Below the pieces are notes generated by a model. That model worked only from the letters and a program-made list of their open reading frames with translations, had not been told where the DNA came from and made no database searches. DNA of 64,000 nt, taken from assembly GCF_020697055.1 (NCBI RefSeq), contig NZ_JAJFBP010000002.1, positions 124,001 to 188,000 on the forward strand, written 5' to 3'. The stretch is from Panacagrimonas sp. (GTDB lineage: Bacteria > Pseudomonadota > Gammaproteobacteria > Nevskiales > Nevskiaceae). The position numbers were made by a program, and so were the translations under genes. How positions within the stretch are numbered: position 1 is the first letter of the stretch; each line of letters begins with the position of its first letter. Of this stretch, positions 7,127 to 14,544 are shown piece by piece.

Positions 7127-9525
7127 ACGCCCAGATCCCCGGAATCCGCGCCGACGAGGCGTTGGCGCTGGTCGATGTGAGCCACTGGCGCACGCTGGCG
7201 GATCGCGCCTCGGCCGTGCGCGACGCCGGTTTCGGCTCGACGGTGACCTACTCGCGAAAAGTCTTCGTGCCGCTGACGCAGCTGTGTCGCGACGTCTGCC
7301 ACTACTGCACGTTCGCCAAGACGCCGCGCCACCTGGAAAAGCCCTACCTGCTGCCCGAGGACGTGCTGCGCATCGCGCGCGCCGGTGCGGCGATGGGCTG
7401 CAAGGAAGTGCTGTTCACGCTCGGCGACCAGCCCGAGCTGCGCTACGCGCGCGCGCGAGAAGCCCTCGCCGGGCTCGGATTCGCGCGCACGCTCGACTAC
7501 CTCGCGCACGTCGCCGAGCTCGTGCTGAAGGAAACCGGGTTGCTGCCGCACCTGAACGCGGGGCTGCTCGGTGCCGAGGATTTCGCGCGCCTGCGCAAGG
7601 TCGCACCGTCGATGGGCCTGATGCTCGAGTCGTCCTCGACGCGCCTGTGCGAGCGCGGCGGCCCGCACTTCGGGTCTCCCGACAAGGATCCCGCGCGCCG
7701 GATCGAGATGCTGCGCCTGGCCGGCGAAGCCCGGGTGCCGATGACCAGCGGCATCCTGATCGGCATCGGCGAGACCCGCGTCGAGCGCATCGAATCCCTG
7801 CTGGCGCTGCGGGAACTGTCGCAGGCGCACGGTCATCTGCAGGAAGTGATCGTGCAGAACTTCCGCGCCAAGCCGGACACGCAGATGCACGATGCGCCCG
7901 AGCCGGACGCCGACGAGCTGTGCTGGACCGTGGCCGCGGCGCGACTGATCTTCGGCTCCGGCATGAGCCTGCAGGCGCCGCCGAACCTGTACCAGGGCGA
8001 TCTGACCGATCTGGTTCGCGCCGGCATCAACGACTGGGGCGGCGTGTCACCGGTGACGCCGGACCACGTCAATCCCGAGGCGCCGTGGCCGCACCTCGAA
8101 CGTCTCGCGGCCGAGACCGCGCGCGCGGGAGCGACGCTGGCCGAGCGCCTCACGGTGTATCCGCGCTACGTGCTGCAGCGCGCCGACTGGATCGACGAAG
8201 CGCTCCACCCGACGGTGCTGCGGATGTCGGACGGCGCCGGCATGGCGCGCGTCGGACAGTGGGCTGCCGGCGTCCCGGGCGACGGCAACGACGACGATGC
8301 CCGCGACGTGACGCTCGTCGCGCCACGACGCGACTCGCCGATCGATCGGCTCGTATCGTCGATGCTGGACGGCCACGTGCCGGACGAAGAACAGGTGGAA
8401 CGCCTGTTCTCGGCGCGCGGAGCGGACTTTTCGCGCGTGTGCGAGGCGGCCGACGCGCTGCGCGCGTCGACCGTCGGTGACACCGTGACCTACGCGGTGG
8501 TGCGCAACATCAACTACACCAACGTGTGCCTGTACAAGTGCGGCTTCTGCGCGTTCTCGAAAGGGCGCGCGCACGAGGATCTGCGTGGCAAGCCCTATCT
8601 CGTGGAGCGCGACGAGATCATGCGGCGCGTGCGCGAGGCCTGGGATCGCGGCGCCACCGAAGTCTGCATGCAGGGCGGCATCCATCCGGACTTCACCGGC
8701 CACACCTATCTCGACATCTGTCGCGCGGCCAAGGAAGCGGTACCCGGAATGCACGTGCACGCGTTTTCGGCGCTCGAGATCAGCCACGGCGCGCGCACGC
8801 TCGGCCTGTCGGTGCGTGAATTCCTGGGAGAGCTGCGCACCGCGGGCCTGGGCTCCCTGCCCGGCACCGCCGCGGAGATCCTCGACGACGAGATCCGCCG
8901 CCTGATCGCGCCGGACAAGCTCGATACCGACGGCTGGCTGCAGGTGATCCGCGAGGCACACGAGGCGGGCCTGCGCACCACCTCGACGATCATGTTCGGC
9001 CACGTCGAAAGCTACCGGCACTGGGCGCGTCATCTGCTGCGCCTGCGCGCGCTGCAGCAGGACACCGGCGGCATCACCGAGTTCGTGCCGCTGCCGTTCG
9101 TGCACATGGAAGCGCCGATGTACCTGCGCGGCCGCGCGCGCAAGGGGCCGACCTTGCGCGAAGCGCTGCTGATGCACGCGGTGTCGCGGCTGGTGCTGCA
9201 TCCGCTGATACCGAACATCCAGGCCTCGTGGGTGAAGCTCGGACCGGCCTGGGCGCAGCGCTGCCTGCAGGCCGGCGCCAACGACCTGGGCGGGACGCTG
9301 ATGAACGAATCGATCAGCCGTGCCGCGGGGGCCTCGCACGGCCAGGAGTTCTCGCCGGCGCAGATGGAAGCGCTCGCGGCGCAGATCGGTCGTCCGACCC
9401 GCCAGCGCAACACGCTGTACGGCGAGGTCGATCCGGCCCGCTCGCGCGCGGCCTGCGCGGCGATGCCGCTGAGCGAGGTGCGCAACGCGCCGGTGGTGCC
9501 CCGGCGCGCGCGCCTGCCGGCCTGA
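7123..9525 (+). CDS. fbiC: FO synthase, CofG-CofH two-domain fusion
   Basis: Makes the deazaflavin chromophore Fo from tyrosine and 5-amino-6-ribitylamino-uracil with two radical-SAM centres. The 800-residue protein is a fusion in the order CofG then CofH, as in bacterial FbiC. The first cluster motif is Cys55-x3-Cys59-x2-Cys62 (CRDVCHYC) and the second is Cys469-x3-Cys473-x2-Cys476 (CLYKCGFC). MQGGIHPDFTG in the second half and ETGLLPHLNAGLL in the first are typical. The start ATG overlaps the cofC stop, and the stop overlaps the cofE start (TGATG). Archaea usually carry two separate genes, so the fusion points to a bacterial source. Confidence 0.96.
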   Translation: MNAQIPGIRADEALALVDVSHWRTLADRASAVRDAGFGSTVTYSRKVFVPLTQLCRDVCHYCTFAKTPRHLEKPYLLPEDVLRIARAGAAMGCKEVLFTLGDQPELRYARAREALAGLGFARTLDYLAHVAELVLKETGLLPHLNAGLLGAEDFARLRKVAPSMGLMLESSSTRLCERGGPHFGSPDKDPARRIEMLRLAGEARVPMTSGILIGIGETRVERIESLLALRELSQAHGHLQEVIVQNFRAKPDTQMHDAPEPDADELCWTVAAARLIFGSGMSLQAPPNLYQGDLTDLVRAGINDWGGVSPVTPDHVNPEAPWPHLERLAAETARAGATLAERLTVYPRYVLQRADWIDEALHPTVLRMSDGAGMARVGQWAAGVPGDGNDDDARDVTLVAPRRDSPIDRLVSSMLDGHVPDEEQVERLFSARGADFSRVCEAADALRASTVGDTVTYAVVRNINYTNVCLYKCGFCAFSKGRAHEDLRGKPYLVERDEIMRRVREAWDRGATEVCMQGGIHPDFTGHTYLDICRAAKEAVPGMHVHAFSALEISHGARTLGLSVREFLGELRTAGLGSLPGTAAEILDDEIRRLIAPDKLDTDGWLQVIREAHEAGLRTTSTIMFGHVESYRHWARHLLRLRALQQDTGGITEFVPLPFVHMEAPMYLRGRARKGPTLREALLMHAVSRLVLHPLIPNIQASWVKLGPAWAQRCLQAGANDLGGTLMNESISRAAGASHGQEFSPAQMEALAAQIGRPTRQRNTLYGEVDPARSRAACAAMPLSEVRNAPVVPRRARLPA

Positions 9526-10301
9526 TGTCCGCGCGTGCCCTGACGTTCGTCGCGCTCGAAGGTCTGCCGGAAATCCATCCGGGCGACGATCTGGTTTCCC
9601 TGATGCTCGACGCGGCGCAGCGCGACGCCGGGTTCGGCGTGCTCAACGACGGCGACGTCATCGTGCTGGCGCAAAAGATCGTCTCGAAGAGCGAGGACCG
9701 GTTCGTCGCGCTGGCGTCGGTCGAGCCGAGCGCCGAAGCGCAGGTGCTGGCCACGACCTGCCGCAAGGATCCGCGCCTGGTCGAACTGGTGCTGCGCGAA
9801 TCCAGCGAGATCGTGCGCGTGGCGCCGAACGTTCTGATCGCGCGCCATCGGCTCGGGTTCGTCGTCGCCAACGCCGCGATCGACCAGTCGAACGTGCCGG
9901 GTGGCGAAGCGCGTGCGCTGCTGCTGCCGCTGGATCCGGACGCCAGCGCGCGGCGCGTCGTCGACGCGGTCTACGAACGCATCGGCGTGCGCGTCGCGGT
10001 GCTGATCGCCGACAGCTTCGGTCGGCCCTGGCGCCAGGGCGTCTGCGGCGTCTGCGTGGGCTGTGCGGGCCTCGAGTCGCTGGTCGATCTGCGGGGCCAG
10101 GCGGATCGGGAAGGTCGCTCGTTGCAGGTCACGCAGCTCGCGATCGCCGACCAGCTCTGCGCGGGTGCTTCGATCGTGCTCGGCGAGGCATCGGAAGGCA
10201 CGCCGCTGGTGCGCGTGCGCGGCGTACCCGCGTCCTATCTGCGCACGTCGCGTGGCGCGCGCGAACTGGTGCGTCCGATCGGCGAAGACCTGTTTCGCTG
10301 A
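9525..10301 (+). CDS. cofE: Coenzyme F420-0:L-glutamate ligase, CofE stand-alone form
   Basis: Adds glutamate residues to F420-0 using GTP. The 258 residues cover only the ligase domain. Signatures are GDDLVSLMLDAA, DGDVIVLAQKIVSKSE (about residues 41-56), the central RHRLGFVVANAAIDQSN and IADSFGRPWRQGVCGVC. Actinobacterial FbiB has an additional C-terminal FMN-binding nitroreductase-like domain of about 200 residues that reduces dehydro-F420-0. That domain is absent here, as in archaeal CofE. It is the last gene of the coupled run beginning at the LLM gene, and a long inverted repeat follows 11 bases after its stop. Confidence 0.94.
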   Translation: MSARALTFVALEGLPEIHPGDDLVSLMLDAAQRDAGFGVLNDGDVIVLAQKIVSKSEDRFVALASVEPSAEAQVLATTCRKDPRLVELVLRESSEIVRVAPNVLIARHRLGFVVANAAIDQSNVPGGEARALLLPLDPDASARRVVDAVYERIGVRVAVLIADSFGRPWRQGVCGVCVGCAGLESLVDLRGQADREGRSLQVTQLAIADQLCAGASIVLGEASEGTPLVRVRGVPASYLRTSRGARELVRPIGEDLFR

Positions 10302-10312
10302 GCGGTTCTCGG

Positions 10313-10389
10313 GCGGGATGCGCTCCGTGGTCCCGTCCTCCTCCGGAGGCGTGGCCAGTCGTCGGCCGGGACCACGGAGCGCATCCCGC
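10313..10389. repeat. Perfect 23-bp inverted repeat after cofE
   Basis: The arms 10313-10335 and 10367-10389 are exact reverse complements over 23 bases, starting GCGGGATGCG and ending GTGGTCCCG, with a 31-base spacer that itself holds the palindrome CCTCCGGAGG. A transcript would form a very stable hairpin at the operon end. There is no clear U-run, so it may act as an mRNA 3' stabiliser, an imperfect terminator or a mobile palindromic repeat. Confidence 0.8.
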
Positions 10390-10433
10390 TCGAGCGCCGG
10401 TCGTGGGGTGGCAAAACGGAGCACAACCCCGTT

Positions 10434-10455
10434 GGCGCAACGTGACAGTTGCGCC
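10434..10455. promoter_or_regulatory. Small inverted repeat upstream of an LLM gene
   Basis: GGCGCAAC at 10434-10441 and GTTGCGCC at 10448-10455 form a perfect 8-bp palindrome with a 6-base centre, about 95 bases before the LLM start at 10550. The size fits an operator or a leader hairpin. No regulator can be assigned. Confidence 0.3.
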
Positions 10456-10549
10456 CACCTGCTCGACGAAGTGAGCGCCCTAATTGCCCCTCAGAGCCGC
10501 GCGAACCAAGGTGCGAGGCCGACACCGAAAAACTCCAGGAGAGCGCGCG

Positions 10550-11569
10550 ATGAAGATGGGTGTGATGTTCGACTTCCGCAATCCCGAGCCGTGGCGCAAG
10601 CCGTACCCGGAGTTCTACAAGTCGCAGATCGACCAGATCGTGCGGACCGAGGAACTCGGATTCGACAACTGCTGGCTGACCGAACACCACTTCGTCGAGG
10701 ACGGCTACAACCCGGCGACGCTGACCGTCGCCGCGGCGGTCGCGGCGCGCACCCACCGCATCCGCATCGGCACCTTCGTGCTGCTGATGCCGTTCCACAA
10801 CCCGGTGCGCCTGGCCGAGGACGTCGTCAGCGTCGACATCCTTTCCAACGGCCGTTTCGATCTCGGCGTCGGCCAGGGTTATCGCGCCGGCGAGTTCAGC
10901 GCATTCAAGATTCCGCGCAAGGAGCGCGCGCCACGGATGCAGGAAGGCATCGAGCTGGTCGAGAAGCTGTTCAACGAAAAGAACGTGACGTTCAACGGCC
11001 GCTTCACGCAGGTCGAGGGCATGACGCTGTATCCCCGGCCCGTGCAGGAGCCGCTGCCGATCTGGATCGGCTGCCGCGCCGAAAAGGCCACCGCGCGGGC
11101 GGCGCGCATGGGCTTTCACCTGATGGCGACGATCGGGCCGGATCCGGCACCCACCTACCGCCAGCAGCTCAAGGACGCCGGGCGCAATCCCGCCGACTTC
11201 AACGTCGCGCAACTGCGCGTGGTCTACACCGCCAAGACCGCCGACCAGGCCTGGGAAGAAGCGGCGCCGCATCTCCATCACATGCTCCGGCTGTACGGCG
11301 TGTGGCTGTCGGAAGCCAACGACGCCGAAGGTGACGCCGCGATGAGCGAGATCCCGCCGCCGGAAAAGCTGCGTCACTCACCGTATGCCGAAGGGATGAT
11401 GATCGGCACGCCCGACGAGGTCGCACGCAAGATGGAGAAATTCCGCAGCGAGTTCGACTGCTCGCACTTCGTCATGGGCACGCAGCTGCCCGGCGCCGAC
11501 CCGGCCAAGGTCCGGCGCGCGCTGGAACTGTTCGCCAAGGAAGTGATGCCGAGCTTCCAGACCAGGTGA
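10550..11569 (+). CDS. LLM-class flavin/F420-dependent oxidoreductase
   Basis: A 339-residue luciferase-like protein. It resembles alkanal monooxygenase-type members: NCWLTEHHFVEDGYNPATL around residue 42, IRIGTFVLLMPFHNPVRLAEDVVSVDILSNGRFDLGVGQGYR (residues about 74-115) and PLPIWIGCRAEKATARAARMGFHL. The ribosome-binding site AGGAGA precedes the ATG at 10550. It stands alone between the cofE inverted repeat and a REP-like pair, so it is probably transcribed separately from the cof operon. Cofactor is F420 or FMN; the substrate is unknown. Confidence 0.86.
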   Translation: MKMGVMFDFRNPEPWRKPYPEFYKSQIDQIVRTEELGFDNCWLTEHHFVEDGYNPATLTVAAAVAARTHRIRIGTFVLLMPFHNPVRLAEDVVSVDILSNGRFDLGVGQGYRAGEFSAFKIPRKERAPRMQEGIELVEKLFNEKNVTFNGRFTQVEGMTLYPRPVQEPLPIWIGCRAEKATARAARMGFHLMATIGPDPAPTYRQQLKDAGRNPADFNVAQLRVVYTAKTADQAWEEAAPHLHHMLRLYGVWLSEANDAEGDAAMSEIPPPEKLRHSPYAEGMMIGTPDEVARKMEKFRSEFDCSHFVMGTQLPGADPAKVRRALELFAKEVMPSFQTR

Positions 11570-11583
11570 CGAACGCGACGACC

Positions 11584-11642
11584 CCCGGGCTGTGCCCGGG
11601 CGACGCGATAAGACAGGAACCGTAGCCCGGACGACGTCCGGG
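11584..11642. repeat. REP-like palindrome pair
   Basis: Two short hairpins face each other: CCCGGGC-tgt-GCCCGGG at 11584-11600 and GTAG followed by CCCGGAC-gac-GTCCGGG at 11622-11642. A GTAG or GTGG head beside a short GC hairpin, in inverted pairs between genes, is the known layout of REP/BIME elements mobilised by RAYT transposases. No RAYT gene is in the window. A second pair lies at 15184-15241. Confidence 0.65.
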
Positions 11643-11723
11643 GATCCCGTCGAACAATCCCGGGCCACGCGACTCGACTCCTTGCATACTGGGCGCCGTC
11701 GCACGAGCGGGAGGAGCAGCGCC

Positions 11724-12221
11724 ATGAGCGGAACCAGCAAGTCCGAAACGCCGGTCCTGATCGATTTTCGCGAGAAGATGAGCCGCGGCGTGCTGCCGCA
11801 GTGGATCGTCGATCACCTCGACGAATACGAGCGCGATCCGGAGAAGGGGCACCTGTGGGATGCGCGTCCCTTCGGCGGCGGCGAACGGACGCCGTGCATG
11901 CTGCTGACCACGCGCGGCCGCAAGACCGGTCGCCAACTCACGCTGCCGCTGATCTACGGGCGCGACGGCGACGACGTGATCATCGTCGGCTCCAAGGGCG
12001 GCGCGGCCGAGAATCCGGCGTGGATGAACAACCTGTTGGCGGATCCGAATGTCGGCGTCCAGGTCGCCGCCGATCAGTACCACGCCACCGCGCGCGTGTC
12101 CTCGGGCGCCGAGCGTGCGCGCCTGTGGGACATGATGGCCAAGGTGTATCCGCCGTATCTCGATTACCAGTCGCGCACGCAGCGCGAGATCCCGGTGGTC
12201 GTGCTTTCGCGAAAGAAGTGA
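11724..12221 (+). CDS. Ddn-type deazaflavin (F420)-dependent nitroreductase/quinone reductase family protein
   Basis: A 165-residue member of the split-barrel flavin/deazaflavin oxidoreductase family (PF04075) to which mycobacterial Ddn belongs. Conserved parts are LLTTRGRKTGRQLTLPLIY (about residues 56-74), VGSKGGAAENPAWMNNLLADP with the serine matching Ddn Ser78, and YPPYLDYQSRTQREIPVVV near the C-terminus, whose three tyrosines match the substrate-pocket tyrosines of Ddn. Known members reduce quinones and nitroimidazoles with F420H2. It has a GGAGG-type ribosome-binding site and precedes cofD by 12 bases, so it is likely co-transcribed with cofD. Confidence 0.88.
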   Translation: MSGTSKSETPVLIDFREKMSRGVLPQWIVDHLDEYERDPEKGHLWDARPFGGGERTPCMLLTTRGRKTGRQLTLPLIYGRDGDDVIIVGSKGGAAENPAWMNNLLADPNVGVQVAADQYHATARVSSGAERARLWDMMAKVYPPYLDYQSRTQREIPVVVLSRKK

Positions 12222-12233
12222 GCTGACGCCGCG

Positions 12234-13175
12234 GTGAGCCGGGTTCTGGCGCTCTGCGGCGGCGTCGGCGGCGCCAAGCTCGCCGCCGGCCTGGCCGACG
12301 TCGTGCCGTCCGGAGACCTGCTCGTCGCGGTCAACACCGGCGACGATTTCGAGCACTTGGGACTGCCGATCTGTCCGGACATCGACTCGACGCTCTACGC
12401 GCTCGCGGGTCTCAACGACGTGCAGCGCGGCTGGGGCCGGTGCGACGAGACCTGGAATTTCATGACGTGCCTGGGCGAGCTCGGCGGGCCGACGTGGTTC
12501 CGGCTCGGCGATCGCGATCTGGCCACGCACGTCTGGCGCGGCGCGCGGCGTGCGAGCGGCGCGAGCAACACCCAGGTGACGCAGGAGCTTGCGACGGCGA
12601 TGGGCATCGGCTGCCAGGTCGTGCCGATGAGCGACGATCCGGTGCGCACCGTTGTCGTCACCGACGAAGGACCGCTCGCCTTCCAGGAATATTTCGTCGG
12701 CCGGCAGTGCCAACCTGCGGTGCGCGCCCTCGAATACCACGGCGCCGAGTCCGCGACGCTGCAGCCGCAGATCCTCGACGCGCTGCGATCGCCGGACCTG
12801 TCGGCGATCGTGATCTGCCCGTCGAACCCATGGCTCAGCATCGGGCCGATGCTCGCGATGCCCGCGCTGCGCAAGGCGCTGCAGAAGGGCTCGGCACCGG
12901 TGATTGCGGTCTCGCCGCTGATCGGAGGTCGTGCGGTGAAAGGCCCGACGGCGAAGATCATGCGCGAGCTGAACCTGCCGACCACCGCGGCCGGCATCGC
13001 GCGCTGCTATCTGCCGCTGCTCAGCACGCTGGTGATCGACTCATCCGACGCCGCGCAGCGCGACGACGTGCTCGCCGAAGGCTGCGATGCGATCGTCACC
13101 GACACGCTGATGCCGGATCGCGCCGCCCGCCGGCGGCTGGCCACCGTGGTGATGGACGCCGTGGCGGGCGACTGA
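12234..13175 (+). CDS. cofD: CofD/FbiA phosphotransferase (F420 biosynthesis)
   Basis: Transfers the CofC-activated three-carbon phospho-acid to Fo, giving F420-0 or its dehydro- or 3PG form. The 313 residues start at a GTG 12 bases after the Ddn-like gene. CGGVGGAKLAAGLA at residues 8-21 and AVNTGDDFEHLGLPICPDID at about 31-50 are family hallmarks, as are ICPSNPWLSIGPML and VSPLIGGRAVKGPTAKIM in the second half. This completes the F420 set in the window (cofC, D, E, G, H). It ends 8 bp from the convergent small membrane protein gene. Confidence 0.95.
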   Translation: MSRVLALCGGVGGAKLAAGLADVVPSGDLLVAVNTGDDFEHLGLPICPDIDSTLYALAGLNDVQRGWGRCDETWNFMTCLGELGGPTWFRLGDRDLATHVWRGARRASGASNTQVTQELATAMGIGCQVVPMSDDPVRTVVVTDEGPLAFQEYFVGRQCQPAVRALEYHGAESATLQPQILDALRSPDLSAIVICPSNPWLSIGPMLAMPALRKALQKGSAPVIAVSPLIGGRAVKGPTAKIMRELNLPTTAAGIARCYLPLLSTLVIDSSDAAQRDDVLAEGCDAIVTDTLMPDRAARRRLATVVMDAVAGD

Positions 13176-13183
13176 TCGCGAGA

Positions 13184-13441
13184 TCAGGTGCAGGGCGCGA
13201 AGCTGACGCGCCCGTCGGCGCAGCGATGCACCGCACCCGCGGCGCTCGACTTGGCCTGGACGGTGACGGCCGCGGCCGCCTGCTTGTTCGCCGTCTTTTC
13301 CGCGTGCGAGACCCAGTGCGCGGCGCCCAGCGCGCCGATCACCGCGAAACCGATCCCGAGGGTGATCCAGAGCGTCTTGTCGGACTTCTGTTCGTAGGTC
13401 CGCGTGCGCGTGGCGGTCAGGACGGGCAGTTGCTGCGACAT
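13184..13441 (-). CDS. Small single-pass membrane protein of unknown function
   Basis: An 85-residue protein with one predicted membrane segment (TLWITLGIGFAVIGALGAAHWV, about residues 25-46), a charged cytoplasmic-side N-terminus and an alanine-rich tail ending in a small region with two cysteines (HRCADGRVSFAPCT). The ATG at 13441 is preferred to an in-frame upstream ATG because the extra 35 residues are arginine/proline-rich without pattern. I do not recognise the family. The two C-terminal cysteines could form a periplasmic disulphide. Confidence 0.55.
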   Translation of the reverse strand: MSQQLPVLTATRTRTYEQKSDKTLWITLGIGFAVIGALGAAHWVSHAEKTANKQAAAAVTVQAKSSAAGAVHRCADGRVSFAPCT

Positions 13442-13589
13442 GTTTTCGGCTCCAGCCGGGTTCGAGGTCCGCGGATACTGCTCGGCGCGACGGTTCTTCG
13501 ACGCCAGAAGACCGACACAAGGCCGTTGGCGGCAGCCGAACGTCACTTGAACGGTTCCGGGAACCCCCTCGAACGTGACCGAGGTCGCG

Positions 13590-14447
13590 TCAGCGGCCGA
13601 AGAACGCCCGTGCCACGCGGTTGAACTCCTCGGGCGCCTCGTACTGCGGCCAGTGCGCGCCGTCGGCCTCCATCACGTAGAGCGAACCGTTCGGGATGCG
13701 CTTGACCGCGGCCTGCGCGCACTCGAGGTCGTGGATCGGGTTGTCGCGCGTCCACAGCAGCATCGTCGGGTGCCGGATCCGCTCGAGCGGCAGCAGGAAC
13801 TCGTCGTGGCGCGGCAGCATGCGGTTGACCTGCGGCGTGACGTCGCGGCCCTCGGGCATCAGGTAGTACTGCAGGCGCAGTTCGACCAGCTCGTCGGTGA
13901 CCAGGCGCCGATGGTTGCTCGGATGGATCAGCCACTCGATGCGGTGCTTGACCGCCTCGAACGTCGGCGCAACGCCCGCCGCCTTCTTCGAGCGCTCCAT
14001 CAGGTCGACCAGGTCCGCCCGTCCCTTCTCGCTGACGATCGGAATGCCGGCGCCGGTGTTGAGCATCAGCCGATCGACGCGATCGGGATGGTTCACGGCC
14101 AGGAATCCCGACACCCACCCGCCCAGCGACTCGCCGGACAGGTGCGCCTTGGCGATGCCCAGCGCATCCATCAGCTCGACCACCTGTTCGGCGAGCACGA
14201 TCGGCGTGTACTCCATCGCCTTGCGGTTCGACATCGCGTGACCGACGTAGTCGAAGGCGATGCAGCGGAACTGGTTCGACAGCGCCACCAGGTTCTTGCA
14301 GTAGGCCTCCAGGTGCCCGCCGATGCCGTGCTGGAACAGGATCGCGGGCGCGTCCGGAGCGCCGGCTTCGGCGACGCGGATGCGACCGAACGTCGGCGTG
14401 TCGACATAGCGGATCGTGCTGCCGACGAAATCGAGCCACAGGCTCAT
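13590..14447 (-). CDS. Alpha/beta hydrolase, C-C bond (meta-cleavage product) hydrolase type
   Basis: A 285-residue alpha/beta hydrolase. The oxyanion loop LFQHGIGGHLEAY is near residue 38, the nucleophile elbow SGESLGG (Ser) near residue 104, the acid in WTRDNPIHD and the base in GAHWPQYEAPEEFNR. MhpC/BphD-type hydrolases of meta-cleavage products have this layout and length. In this neighbourhood (dioxygenase, dihydrodiol dehydrogenase, extradiol dioxygenase) it is the natural candidate for cleaving the ring-fission product (inference). It is the last gene of the minus-strand series, with 97 bp between it and the TetR gene. Confidence 0.8.
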   Translation of the reverse strand: MSLWLDFVGSTIRYVDTPTFGRIRVAEAGAPDAPAILFQHGIGGHLEAYCKNLVALSNQFRCIAFDYVGHAMSNRKAMEYTPIVLAEQVVELMDALGIAKAHLSGESLGGWVSGFLAVNHPDRVDRLMLNTGAGIPIVSEKGRADLVDLMERSKKAAGVAPTFEAVKHRIEWLIHPSNHRRLVTDELVELRLQYYLMPEGRDVTPQVNRMLPRHDEFLLPLERIRHPTMLLWTRDNPIHDLECAQAAVKRIPNGSLYVMEADGAHWPQYEAPEEFNRVARAFFGR

Positions 14448-14544
14448 GCGACCACCCCGCGAAGTGGAACCAGCGGGCAGGGCGCATCAGCCAGGCACAC
14501 GACTCCCGTACCCATTGCTACGCAAACACCGTGTCGCCGTGTGC

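Noticed and set aside
13553..13565. GGTTCCGGGAACC palindrome as an operator
   Set aside because: It is short, lies at the end of the hydrolase gene and not at an evident promoter, and GC palindromes of this size are expected in this DNA.
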